Part shown: one piece after another, positions 17,292 to 25,065 of the stretch
How positions within the stretch are numbered: the first letter of the stretch is position 1
Layout of the letters: every line of letters begins with the position of its first letter
Origin: Chitinophagales bacterium
GTDB taxonomy: Bacteria > Bacteroidota > Bacteroidia > Chitinophagales > LD1
Assembly: GCA_016787045.1 (NCBI GenBank)
Contig: JAEUVA010000048.1
Location: 1-40,881 of the forward strand
DNA length: 40,881 bases
Reading direction: 5' to 3'
The notes under the pieces: generated by a model
Databases searched by the model: none
Told to the model about the DNA's origin: nothing
The model's input: the letters and a program-made list of their open reading frames with translations, nothing else
Position numbers and translations under genes: made by a program

Positions 17292-17992
17292 TGCGTTTGC
17301 TCACTCTTAGCTTTTGTGTTTTGCTTACACAACCTTCTTTTAGCCAGCAAGTGTTTGAAGGCACAGCAACAGTTATCCTCAAAACCGGAAAAGATAAACA
17401 AGTAGTTACAGAGATAACCGCTAAAGGAGAGTTGTTTTACCTTGTGCAAAAACAAAATGGCAATGCTAAATACAGTGGTTTTATTTTAAATACAAAAAAC
17501 CGAGAGTTGATTACACTCTCCGATACTTCCAAGAAAATTGCTTTGCAATACCATGTAGATTCACTCATTAGCTTTTACGTGCGGCACGAGTTGAAAGACG
17601 GGTTTAATCCATACACATTACTCCCGTTTACCTACTCCGATAAAACCAAACCTGCCGGGGGCTATGTGGCAGAAACCACCTTGCACCACCTTACCGTTTG
17701 GGTAGCCGAAAATAGTTTTAGTGTTCAACCACTCCTTCCGTTTTTGCAACTGATTGGCAGTTGGAACGAAGCTAACGGCTCCTTCAAAAATCAGATCTAT
17801 AAAGCAGAAGTGTGGTACAAAGCGAGTAAGAAAAAATCGGAAGCCGGTGTACAAGCCAAAGCCGGTAAAGTAGATAGCTTACTGTTTCAGGTGCCTGCAT
17901 TTTACACCATCAAAAACATGGCGCAGTTGATGAACGAGAATCGCAACTCTCCCGAAATCATATCTGCAATAAAAACGTTTACAGAGTTTTAG
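17288..17992 (+). CDS. Secreted or periplasmic protein of unknown function
   Basis: This 234-residue protein has a signal peptide (MMRLLTLSFCVLLTQPSFSQ) and no other membrane segment. The mature part starts VFEGTATVILKTGKD and is beta-rich, with lysine-rich stretches near residues 175-195. The layout recalls small Bacteroidota periplasmic proteins of the DUF4412 type, but I cannot assign it. The start is the first of two ATGs (ATGATG); it overlaps the kinase stop as ATGA. It is third in the glycosyltransferase-kinase operon and converges with gldD, four bases away. Confidence 0.7.
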   Translation: MMRLLTLSFCVLLTQPSFSQQVFEGTATVILKTGKDKQVVTEITAKGELFYLVQKQNGNAKYSGFILNTKNRELITLSDTSKKIALQYHVDSLISFYVRHELKDGFNPYTLLPFTYSDKTKPAGGYVAETTLHHLTVWVAENSFSVQPLLPFLQLIGSWNEANGSFKNQIYKAEVWYKASKKKSEAGVQAKAGKVDSLLFQVPAFYTIKNMAQLMNENRNSPEIISAIKTFTEF

Positions 17993-17995
17993 CCA

Positions 17996-18694
17996 TTACC
18001 TCCAGCGGAAGCTTTTTAGCAATTGCTTAAGGTCTTCTTTTACAAAGTCAACCACCGGAGCCATGCTGTCGCTATTGGGCGTATTGTTGAAATAGAGCGC
18101 TCCGCGAATAAAGTGTTTAGAAGAATCTGTCAAAAAAAACTGCACGTTGCTCGCAGCATCTCCACCTACATCATATAGCATTCCGCCCGCACCATTTTGG
18201 TTGTCAATCTTTAACTCGTTGATGTAATCGGCTTTGCGGGTATGCTTATACGAAAGTTTGTATGCATCCTCTACTAATTTTTGTAGTGAAGTGTTTTTAT
18301 CAATCTCTTTATAGGTAAGATTGATAGTGCCGTTAAAGGGTGCTATATAAACGGTGAGCCAACACGGGTTGGGGTTAGTGCCCCCAAAATAAACCGAGTC
18401 ATCGGCAACAGCAGAATAAACCGGTATATCAAATTGAAAAGGGCAATCGGGCTTGCTGAAATTTTTGTACTCGTGCTTGGGGAAATGTACCCGCGGATAT
18501 GCTTTGGGCTTGGGCGTATATACGTTATTGCAAGATGAAAGCATTGCAATGCCAATGGCACACAATAATGCACCTACATAAAAAACACGACTTGTGCTTT
18601 TGCCAAAGGTAAGAGATGTATAATTAGTTGCCATGGGCTGTTTATCCCCTCTTGAGAGGGGCGGGGGTGTGTTGCCTTTAGAAAAATTATTCAT
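17996..18694 (-). CDS. gldD: Gliding motility lipoprotein GldD
   Basis: GldD is a lipoprotein needed for gliding and type IX secretion in Bacteroidota. The mature region starts after lipobox LSSC (Cys55 from the ATG at 18694) and carries GldD phrases such as YPRVHFPKHEYKNF, CPFQFDIPVYS, WLTVYIAPFNGTINLTYKEI, GAGGMLYDVGGDAASNVQFF and the closing FVKEDLKQLLKSFRWR. Its ATG at 18694 shares one base with the gldE stop (TGATG). Between this ATG and a second one at 18634 lies a repeat that encodes NTPPPLSRGD. The normal protein probably starts at 18634 (MATNYTSLTFG), with the repeat lying in the spacer or adding about 20 residues ahead of the signal peptide. Its position after gldE matches other genomes. 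Confidence 0.9.
   Translation of the reverse strand: MNNFSKGNTPPPLSRGDKQPMATNYTSLTFGKSTSRVFYVGALLCAIGIAMLSSCNNVYTPKPKAYPRVHFPKHEYKNFSKPDCPFQFDIPVYSAVADDSVYFGGTNPNPCWLTVYIAPFNGTINLTYKEIDKNTSLQKLVEDAYKLSYKHTRKADYINELKIDNQNGAGGMLYDVGGDAASNVQFFLTDSSKHFIRGALYFNNTPNSDSMAPVVDFVKEDLKQLLKSFRWR
18641..18676. repeat. CCCCTCTTGAGAGGGG repeat at the gldD N-terminus
   Basis: The palindrome CCCCTCT-TG-AGAGGGG (18646-18661) is followed by CGGGGGTGTGT. Read on the minus strand, it encodes NTPPPLSRGD. I recognise this phrase as a dispersed Bacteroidota intergenic repeat that is often mistranslated into proteins. Here it sits between the two possible gldD starts. Confidence 0.55.
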
Positions 18695-20040
18695 CAATTC
18701 TCGCGCGTTACTTTTACTTTTTCTATACGAAAATGATGGACCGATAGTATGGTAAACTTATAGTTTAACAAACGCACCTCTTCGCCATTTTTAGGTATTC
18801 GGCCTTTGGCTTCTAATAGCAAACCGGCTAAGGTTTCCGATTCGCCTTTTGCTTCTTCAAACGTATCGGTATCTATCTCCATCAGGCGGCATACATCTAC
18901 CAGCGCAGTTTTGCCTTCAAACAAAAAGTTGCGGTCGTCTAACTTCCTAAAATCCGAATCGGTATTCTCATCAAACTCATCTTTGATATCACCTACCACT
19001 TCTTCTAACACGTCTTCCAGCGTAACAATACCCGATGTGCCGCCATACTCATCTACCACCACAGCCAGGTGGCTGCGGTTCTGCTGAATATCGCGCAGCA
19101 GGTCGTCTATCATTTTTGTTTCGGGCACATAAAAAGGTGAGCGAATCAACTTCTGCCATTCAAAAGCATCAGTAGCATTCAGGTGCTCCAGCAAATCTTT
19201 TACGTTGAGCACACCTACCACCGTATCTAAAGTTTCTTTAAAAACAGGGTAACGCGAGTAACCGTTTTCGCGCACAAAACTCATCAGTTCAGAAAATTTC
19301 AAGTCTGTATCTACCGCAGCCACTTCGGTACGCGGCCGCATAATTTGCTTCACGGTTATATTGCCAAAATGTACAATGCCTTTCAACAGTTTAGCATCTT
19401 GCTTAGATTCTTTTTTCTCAACCGTAATTTCAATAGCTTTATTTATTTCTTGAATATCTATATCTGAATTGTGCCGCTTGAGTCGCTTTTCAATAATGCC
19501 GGTAGAACTCACCAACGCAAAGTTGAGCGGATACAACACTCTGTTAAGCCACACAAAAATGCTGCTCATCATACGAGCAATTTTGATTTTGTTGTAGGTA
19601 GCAAAAACTTTTGGCGTAGCTTCACCAAAGAGCACCAAAAAGAAAGTAACCACCAGTACGTTCCACGTAAACTCTAACGCATATGAAGGAACTATGATGC
19701 TTCCTAAAATTAAATCCTGAAAATTGAATGCCAGCTTAGTTACAAAATAAGAAGTGATAACCACACCTATGTTCACCAGATTATTGACCACTAAAATGGT
19801 GGTGAGCAGGTAGCGTGGCTTGTCTAATAAATTAGCAATGCGCTGGTCTGCCGGCTCTTCACTTTCGCGCAGATCGTCAACCTCTGGTTTAGTTAAAGAG
19901 AAAAAAGCCACCTCGCTGGCACTCATTAAACCAGAACATACCAGCAAAATAAGGATGATAATATTGGCAACAAAAAACGGAGTGCCCGGCATATTAAAAA
20001 ACGCCTGCAAGAGTATTGGGCAACTGACCGATGAATCCAT
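18694..20040 (-). CDS. gldE: Gliding motility-associated protein GldE (CorC/HlyC-type)
   Basis: From ATG 20040 the protein has 448 residues: a DUF21/CNNM membrane domain with several helices (about 15-165, including SASEVAFFSLTKPEVDDL and GEATPKVFA), two CBS domains (about 210-330, IMRPRTEVAAVD, GYSRYPVFKETLDTVVGVLNV, HLAVVVDEYGGTSGIVTLED) and a C-terminal CorC/HlyC domain (ETLAGLLLEAKGRIPKNGEE). It assists GldD in gliding/T9SS assembly in other Bacteroidota. A longer frame to 20085 exists, but those 45 bases hold the ssb terminator hairpin, so the shorter start is chosen. The ssb-gldE-gldD order is conserved in the phylum. Confidence 0.93.
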   Translation of the reverse strand: MDSSVSCPILLQAFFNMPGTPFFVANIIILILLVCSGLMSASEVAFFSLTKPEVDDLRESEEPADQRIANLLDKPRYLLTTILVVNNLVNIGVVITSYFVTKLAFNFQDLILGSIIVPSYALEFTWNVLVVTFFLVLFGEATPKVFATYNKIKIARMMSSIFVWLNRVLYPLNFALVSSTGIIEKRLKRHNSDIDIQEINKAIEITVEKKESKQDAKLLKGIVHFGNITVKQIMRPRTEVAAVDTDLKFSELMSFVRENGYSRYPVFKETLDTVVGVLNVKDLLEHLNATDAFEWQKLIRSPFYVPETKMIDDLLRDIQQNRSHLAVVVDEYGGTSGIVTLEDVLEEVVGDIKDEFDENTDSDFRKLDDRNFLFEGKTALVDVCRLMEIDTDTFEEAKGESETLAGLLLEAKGRIPKNGEEVRLLNYKFTILSVHHFRIEKVKVTREN

Positions 20041-20050
20041 AGTGGTGTGT

Positions 20051-20093
20051 AAAATAAAAAAACCACGCAGAAGTATTTTCAACAACTGCGTGG
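20051..20093 (-). terminator. Terminator between ssb and gldE
   Basis: Read on the minus strand, CCACGCAG and CTGCGTGG (arms at 20086-20093 and 20063-20070) enclose a 15-base loop and are followed by TTTTTTATTTT. It starts 17 bases after the ssb stop and ends about 10 bases before the gldE ATG, so ssb mRNA should end here while gldE needs read-through or its own promoter. Confidence 0.8.
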
Positions 20094-20109
20094 CAATATT
20101 GCTTAACGT

Positions 20110-20547
20110 CTAGAACGGCAAATCGTCATTTACAGCTTCAGAAGAAGAAAAATCTTCTGCCGGCTGCTGTTTGGATGGCGCGTATCCTCCGCCACTGTTA
20201 TCACCACTGCTGCTATCGCGCTTGCCATCCAGCATTTTAAAATTTTCTACCACAACCTCAGTGATGTAGCGTTTATTGCCATCCTTATCATCATAACTAC
20301 GGGTTTTAATCTTTCCCTCAACGTGTAGCAAGCTGCCTTTTTTCAGGTACTTCTCTACTATTTGTGCCTGTCCGCTGCGCGGAAATTTGAGGTTGTGCCA
20401 GTCGGTTTGCTCTACTTTGTTGCCTTGCTTGTCTTTGTAGCTATCATCTGTAGCGAGGGTGGCCTCTGCAATGGCGTTATCGTTAGCAAAATGTTTAATC
20501 ACGGGGTCTTTGCCGAGGCGGCCAATCAAAAATACTTTGTTGATCAT
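20110..20547 (-). CDS. ssb: Single-stranded DNA-binding protein
   Basis: This 145-residue SSB starts at ATG 20547 (MINKVFLIGRLGKDP), the normal family N-terminus; the frame extends further upstream without meaning. The OB fold covers about residues 1-105 (QTDWHNLKFPRSGQAQIVEKYLKKGSLLHVEGKIK... in pieces, RYITEVVVENFKML). A Gly/Ser-rich linker leads to the acidic tip DDLPF, which recruits DNA repair and replication partners. It binds single-stranded DNA as a tetramer. It lies upstream of gldE, the usual Bacteroidota order, although mutY, often the gene before it, is replaced here by dusB. Confidence 0.96.
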   Translation of the reverse strand: MINKVFLIGRLGKDPVIKHFANDNAIAEATLATDDSYKDKQGNKVEQTDWHNLKFPRSGQAQIVEKYLKKGSLLHVEGKIKTRSYDDKDGNKRYITEVVVENFKMLDGKRDSSSGDNSGGGYAPSKQQPAEDFSSSEAVNDDLPF

Positions 20548-20617
20548 AGTAAAATAAATTAGTGTGTGAACGAATGTGGATTTTAAATGTATGAAAAAAA
20601 TGAGAAGCACCAAGCAG

Positions 20618-21658
20618 CTACCCATCCATAAATGTTTCAGTGGGCTGGTGCTTAACTGCTGTGTGAATCAGATTTTCATCTTTAGAATAATGCTCATGTA
20701 TTTCGGCCAGTATGTTCAATATCTCCTGCATGCTTTCGCTCACTACCAAGCGCGAGCGAAATGCTTTTATACCTGCAAAGCCGGCAAAGTAAGGCCCGTA
20801 GTGCCTGCGCATTTCCAATATACCCAACTTCTCTCCTTTCCATGCTATACTACGCAGCAAGTGTGTACGGCAGGCATCTAAGCGCTCATGCAAGGTAGGT
20901 GGAGCATAGTGTTCACCGGTTTGTACAAAGTGTTTTATTTCTCTAAAAATAAACGGATGCCCAATGCTGGCGCGGCCAATCATTACCCCATCGGCTCCGT
21001 ATTTTTTTACCATCTCTACGGCTCGTTCTGGGCTGTTGACATCACCATTGCCAAATACGGGGATAGTGAGCCGCGGGTTTTCTTTCACTTTGGCAATCCA
21101 TTCCCACCGGGCGCTGCCGGTGTACATTTGGTGTTTGGTGCGGCAGTGTATAGATATGGCTTGTATGCCCACATCTTGCAGGCGCTCGGCTACCTCTACT
21201 ATGCGGATGCTGCTTTCGTCCCACCCCAGGCGGGTTTTAACGGTAACGGGCAGTTTGGTGCTCTTGACCACAGCCGCAGTAAGTTTCACCATTTTATCAA
21301 TATCGCGCAGTATGCCCGCACCGGCATTGCGGCATACCACATTTTTAACCGGGCAGCCGTAATTGATGTCTAAAATTTCGGGGTTAGCTTGTTCCACAAT
21401 TTCGGCACTGCGCATCATGGCGTCTTCTTCTCCACCAAAAATCTGTATGCCCACCGGGCGCTCATCATCAAAAATGTCTAACTTTTTTACGCTCTTTTCG
21501 GCATCGCGAATAAGCCCATCGGCACTGATAAACTCGGTGTAGAGCATATCGGCTCCGTACTTTTTGCACAAATGCCTAAAGGGCGGGTCGCTCACGTCTT
21601 CCATGGGCGCCAGCAGTAGCGGCATGTTTGGCAATTCTACTTTTCCGATTTTTATCAT
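20618..21658 (-). CDS. dusB: tRNA-dihydrouridine synthase (DusB-like)
   Basis: This 346-residue FMN enzyme reduces uridines in tRNA. It starts MIKIGKVELPNMPLLLAPME, with LLAPMEDVSDPPFR forming the FMN pocket. Cys102 in the motif INYGCPVKNVVCRNAGAGIL is the expected proton donor. VTVKTRLGWD, AISIHCRTKHQMYTGSARWE, GNGDVNSPE and GADGVMIGRASIGHPFIF are family motifs, and a helical C-terminal domain binds tRNA. Length and motifs fit DusB. The gene is 70 bases upstream of ssb on the same strand and may be co-transcribed with it. A TATATTTG -7 box (21663-21670) sits just before its start. Confidence 0.93.
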   Translation of the reverse strand: MIKIGKVELPNMPLLLAPMEDVSDPPFRHLCKKYGADMLYTEFISADGLIRDAEKSVKKLDIFDDERPVGIQIFGGEEDAMMRSAEIVEQANPEILDINYGCPVKNVVCRNAGAGILRDIDKMVKLTAAVVKSTKLPVTVKTRLGWDESSIRIVEVAERLQDVGIQAISIHCRTKHQMYTGSARWEWIAKVKENPRLTIPVFGNGDVNSPERAVEMVKKYGADGVMIGRASIGHPFIFREIKHFVQTGEHYAPPTLHERLDACRTHLLRSIAWKGEKLGILEMRRHYGPYFAGFAGIKAFRSRLVVSESMQEILNILAEIHEHYSKDENLIHTAVKHQPTETFMDG

Positions 21659-21662
21659 GCGG

Positions 21663-21670
21663 CAAATATA
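21663..21670 (-). promoter_or_regulatory. Candidate -7 box of dusB
   Basis: The minus strand reads TATATTTG, five bases before the dusB ATG, matching TAnnTTTG. No TTTG at 19-20 bases upstream. If used, the transcript would have almost no leader. Confidence 0.3.
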
Positions 21671-21697
21671 GTGAACCGTGGAGAGTTAAGCGCGATT

Positions 21698-22654
21698 TCA
21701 CTCCCTAAACAACCACACACCGCCACCATCGGTTACCACTATGCCGCTTGTTTTTGAAAATAGGTGTATAGCGCGGATATTTTGTGTGGTTATTTTTTTT
21801 GCTTTGTTCCAGGTGTCTCCGCCATTGTGGGTAATGTACATTACGCCATCATCACCAGCCACTACTCCGTTATACTCATCTATAAATTGTATGCATCTGA
21901 AATGCTCGCGGGGAGAAAAGGGGGCGTTGCCTTTCATTACTTTTTCAAACGTTTTACCACCATCGGTAGTTTTTAAAATCAGCCGCTGGTAGCCGGCAAA
22001 GTATGCGGTATTGGCCGTAGGCGCGCTGAGCGATAGAAAAAAATCGCCCCGCGCATCTAAAGGAAAAAATGATTGACCTGCATTCGTACTTTTGTAAATA
22101 GCGCCAAAGCCCGAGGCATACACCGTTTGTGCATCGGCATACTGTATGGCCGTCATATTCCCATCTAAGCTATCGCGCACAAAGCTTTGCCCGCCATTGG
22201 TAGTGTGTGCCACATAGCCGCCCAAGTAGGCATCTATTTCTCCACCGGCTTTTACCCCTTGCAGCGGGCTGATAAAAGAAATATCGTTAATAGGGCGGTA
22301 GTCAGATGTGCTCACCGTAAATGTTTTGCCCGAGTCGGTAGTTGTAGCAAAAAGCGAATTGTGCCCGGCTACTATGCCATTAGTGCCATCGAAAAAATGA
22401 AGCGTGTAGCAAGCCGCATTAAAAATAGAATCGGGCACACTCCACGTAAAGCCGCCATCGGTAGTGCGCAAAAAAATTCCTTTAGTCCATTTATCGCCTC
22501 CGCAAATAAACCCTACTGAATCGTTTACAAAAAAAACGTCATGCAAATTCAGGTTGGTGTGCGCATCGGCTTGGTAAGCAATCAACTCCACAGTCGGTTT
22601 ACGGCAACCGGCTATCAGCAACATCAAAAAAAATATAACTATACCGTTACGCAT
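21698..22654 (-). CDS. BNR/Ycf48-like beta-propeller lipoprotein
   Basis: This 318-residue protein has a lipoprotein signal with LIAGC (Cys17). The mature part contains repeated propeller blades marked by TTDGG-TW or similar turns: RTTDGGFTWS, TTTDSGKTF, HTTNGGQSF, KSTNAGQSF, KTTDGGKTF and THNGGDTWN. This is the pattern of Ycf48/HCF136-like and BNR-repeat (photosynthesis system II assembly factor-like) propellers, common in Bacteroidota without any photosynthetic role. The role here is unknown. Its start overlaps the end of the aminotransferase gene by 16 bases, so the two are probably co-transcribed. Confidence 0.82.
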   Translation of the reverse strand: MRNGIVIFFLMLLIAGCRKPTVELIAYQADAHTNLNLHDVFFVNDSVGFICGGDKWTKGIFLRTTDGGFTWSVPDSIFNAACYTLHFFDGTNGIVAGHNSLFATTTDSGKTFTVSTSDYRPINDISFISPLQGVKAGGEIDAYLGGYVAHTTNGGQSFVRDSLDGNMTAIQYADAQTVYASGFGAIYKSTNAGQSFFPLDARGDFFLSLSAPTANTAYFAGYQRLILKTTDGGKTFEKVMKGNAPFSPREHFRCIQFIDEYNGVVAGDDGVMYITHNGGDTWNKAKKITTQNIRAIHLFSKTSGIVVTDGGGVWLFRE

Positions 22655-23829
22655 TTCTTTACTGCTTTAGTAATAATGTCTGCCGCCCACTTTATCTCAA
22701 CTTCGGTAATAATAAGTGGTGGAGCAATACGCAAACACTCCGGTGCAAACAAAAACCAATCGGTAAGCAACTCATTTTGCAAGCACTCATCAATCACTTT
22801 TTTGTTTTGCTCAAAGCTATCAAAGCGCAAACTCATCATCAACCCTTTTCGGTTAATAGGCACACCACATGTACTTAGTAATTCCTCCAACAGTTTGCCT
22901 TTTTGCTCTACCTCACATATTAAATTTTCTTGTAGCAATACTTGCAACGTGGCTAAACCGGCAGCGCAACTCACCGGATGCCCGCCAAATGTGGTGATGT
23001 GCCCAAGTACAGGGTTACTTGTGAGTGATTGCATCATTTCTTTGGAAGAAACAAAAGCCCCCAATGGCATACCTCCGCCCAGCGCTTTGGCCAACAACAA
23101 TATATCAGGCACTACTCCATAATGCTCCATGGCAAACATTTTGCCGGTACGGCCAAACGCAGTTTGTGCTTCGTCAAAAACCAACAACGCTCCTACCTCA
23201 GTGCATCGTTGGCGTAGTTGTTTCACATATTCTACAGTGGGTATAGTTATGCCACTTTCTGCCTGTACAGGTTCAAAAAATACGGCAGCGGTTTGTGTAG
23301 TTATCTGTTCTAATGCTGCCAATTCATTATAGCGAATTTGTTTGGTACCGGGTAATAGCGGACGGTAGTTTTGCTTGTAGTATTCATCGCCCATCAAACT
23401 GAGGGCGCCTTGTGTGCTGCCATGGTAGCTTTTCAAAAACGAAACAAACTCAAACCTTCCGGTGTACCGCTTGGCCAATTTCATAGCACCTTCGGTGGCT
23501 TCGGTTCCGCTATTGGTAAAATATATGTTGTTAAGTGATGGTGGCAAAAGTTCACTTAGTGCGCAAGCAAACTGTACTTGTGGGCTTTGCACCATTTCGC
23601 CATATACCAGCAGGTGCATATAGCGCTTTGCTTGCTCGCTTACAGCTTGTACAACCCTTTCATTTGAGTGCCCCACATTACTCACTGCAATGCCTGAAAT
23701 TAAATCAAAGTACTTCTTGCCATCAGCAGCATATAGGTACATCCCCTCTGCCCGCTCTATTTCCAACAGCATTGGCGAAGGGCTGGTTTGCGCTACGTGT
23801 TGCAAAAACAATTGACGGTTCGTGAGCAT
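22639..23829 (-). CDS. Class III aminotransferase (acetylornithine/ornithine-type)
   Basis: This 396-residue PLP enzyme starts at ATG 23829 (MLTNRQLFLQHVAQTSPSP); the frame upstream to 23850 has no ATG. Motifs: NSGTEATEGAMKLA (PLP phosphate site, 106-119), SYHGSTQGALSL, FFEPVQAESGI, DEAQTAFGRTGKMFA with Asp219, and the Schiff-base lysine Lys248 in LLAKALGGGMPLGAF. THFGGHP-type and GLMMSLRF segments also fit the class III fold. Bacteroidota carry such an aspartate-family/ornithine-like aminotransferase outside arginine operons; the amino donor is not clear from sequence. No arginine genes are nearby. Confidence 0.87.
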   Translation of the reverse strand: MLTNRQLFLQHVAQTSPSPMLLEIERAEGMYLYAADGKKYFDLISGIAVSNVGHSNERVVQAVSEQAKRYMHLLVYGEMVQSPQVQFACALSELLPPSLNNIYFTNSGTEATEGAMKLAKRYTGRFEFVSFLKSYHGSTQGALSLMGDEYYKQNYRPLLPGTKQIRYNELAALEQITTQTAAVFFEPVQAESGITIPTVEYVKQLRQRCTEVGALLVFDEAQTAFGRTGKMFAMEHYGVVPDILLLAKALGGGMPLGAFVSSKEMMQSLTSNPVLGHITTFGGHPVSCAAGLATLQVLLQENLICEVEQKGKLLEELLSTCGVPINRKGLMMSLRFDSFEQNKKVIDECLQNELLTDWFLFAPECLRIAPPLIITEVEIKWAADIITKAVKKCVTV

Positions 23830-23886
23830 ACTAGGGCAGTTCAACGCCAATATTAGCCAAACAAACCGATACGATTTTTAAAAACC

Positions 23887-25059
23887 ATGCTGGTTTGCTT
23901 AACCTTGCGCGGGGTTATGCAGTATTTCCGTTCATCTTTTTATCATATCCGTTGGGGCGTGGCCATGGGCATCATTCGCGATACCTACCGCTATTTTAGT
24001 TGGCGGGTTTGGTTGTTAAGCATCCTCATTTTTACCTTGTATGGCATACATCATATAATCTCCGTTTTTTTTAGGGTGTTAGATGAAATCTTTCACCGCA
24101 ATTACAAAAAGCAAACTATCCGGCAACCGGTGTTCATTATTGCCAGCCCGCGCAGCGGCACTACCTATTTGCACCGATTGATGGCTATGGACGATGAGCG
24201 ATTTGTTTACACCAAGAATGCGCACACGTTTTTCATGACGGCCTCCTTTGTGCAGTTTTACAACCTCTGGAAATGGATAGACCGGCACTTGTTGTTTGGT
24301 GCCATTAAAAAATTCATTGCCTGGTTAGATAAAGTTTTTTGGGGCGGATGGGATGATATTCACCCAATGGGTTTCAACAAAGCCGAGGAGGATGAATTGG
24401 TTTTTGCGCAACAAATGCTCAGCCCCGGTGTGTATATTCCATTTCCATTTTTTCATTTGAATAATGCTTCTCGCTTTTTAGATAACGAACCACCCTTGAT
24501 TCGCCAGCGTGCTATGGAGTTTTACGAAAGCTGTGTAAAGCGTTTTGTGTTTCGTGCCGGGAAAAACAAAACCTATCTGGCAAAAAACGTGATGAGCACC
24601 GGACGGTATAAGTCGCTCTTGCAAAAATTTCCGGATGCCAAAATCATATACATCGCACGCCATCCTTATCAGGCAGTTCCCAGCATGGCCAGCATGTTTA
24701 CTATTATGTATGGTAAAAAAGTACCTCAAGATAGTGCTGCTCGTAAAGAGTGGATACGCTACGGAATCAATTTTTTTAAGTATAGTAGCGATATGCGTAA
24801 AAACATTGCCTCTTCTCAATTTTACATGCTCAAGTACGATGACCTGCTGGAAAATCCCGAAGAATCCACACTAAAAATTTACAACCATTTTGGATGGAAT
24901 GTGGCCGAGAAATTTGCTGAGCGACTACGCAAAGAGCACGTGCGCAGCAAAAACTATAAAAGCACACACGAGTATTCTTTAGAAGAATTTGGATACTCTA
25001 AAGAGCAGGTGTACAATGAACTTAGTGAAGTGATGAATGAATTAGGATTCAAAAAATAG
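23887..25059 (+). CDS. Sulfotransferase-fold protein, membrane-anchored
   Basis: This 390-residue protein has one N-terminal hydrophobic segment (about 41-61) and then a sulfotransferase-like domain. The 5' phosphosulfate loop is VFIIASPRSGTTYLHRLM (82-99), and the 3' phosphate site is MSTGRYKSLLQKFPDAKIIYIARHP. A Sulfotransfer_3-type family is the best fit. The donor is expected to be PAPS, the acceptor unknown. The start at 23887 is uncertain: ATGs at 23917 and 23965 also precede the hydrophobic segment. It is divergent from the aminotransferase gene and converges with sprE, seven bases away. Confidence 0.8.
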   Translation: MLVCLTLRGVMQYFRSSFYHIRWGVAMGIIRDTYRYFSWRVWLLSILIFTLYGIHHIISVFFRVLDEIFHRNYKKQTIRQPVFIIASPRSGTTYLHRLMAMDDERFVYTKNAHTFFMTASFVQFYNLWKWIDRHLLFGAIKKFIAWLDKVFWGGWDDIHPMGFNKAEEDELVFAQQMLSPGVYIPFPFFHLNNASRFLDNEPPLIRQRAMEFYESCVKRFVFRAGKNKTYLAKNVMSTGRYKSLLQKFPDAKIIYIARHPYQAVPSMASMFTIMYGKKVPQDSAARKEWIRYGINFFKYSSDMRKNIASSQFYMLKYDDLLENPEESTLKIYNHFGWNVAEKFAERLRKEHVRSKNYKSTHEYSLEEFGYSKEQVYNELSEVMNELGFKK

Positions 25060-25065
25060 CGGTAG

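Noticed and set aside
22541..23122. 193-codon plus-strand frame across the Ycf48-like and aminotransferase genes
   Set aside because: It runs antisense to two genes with clear motifs and is Ser-rich reversed sequence.
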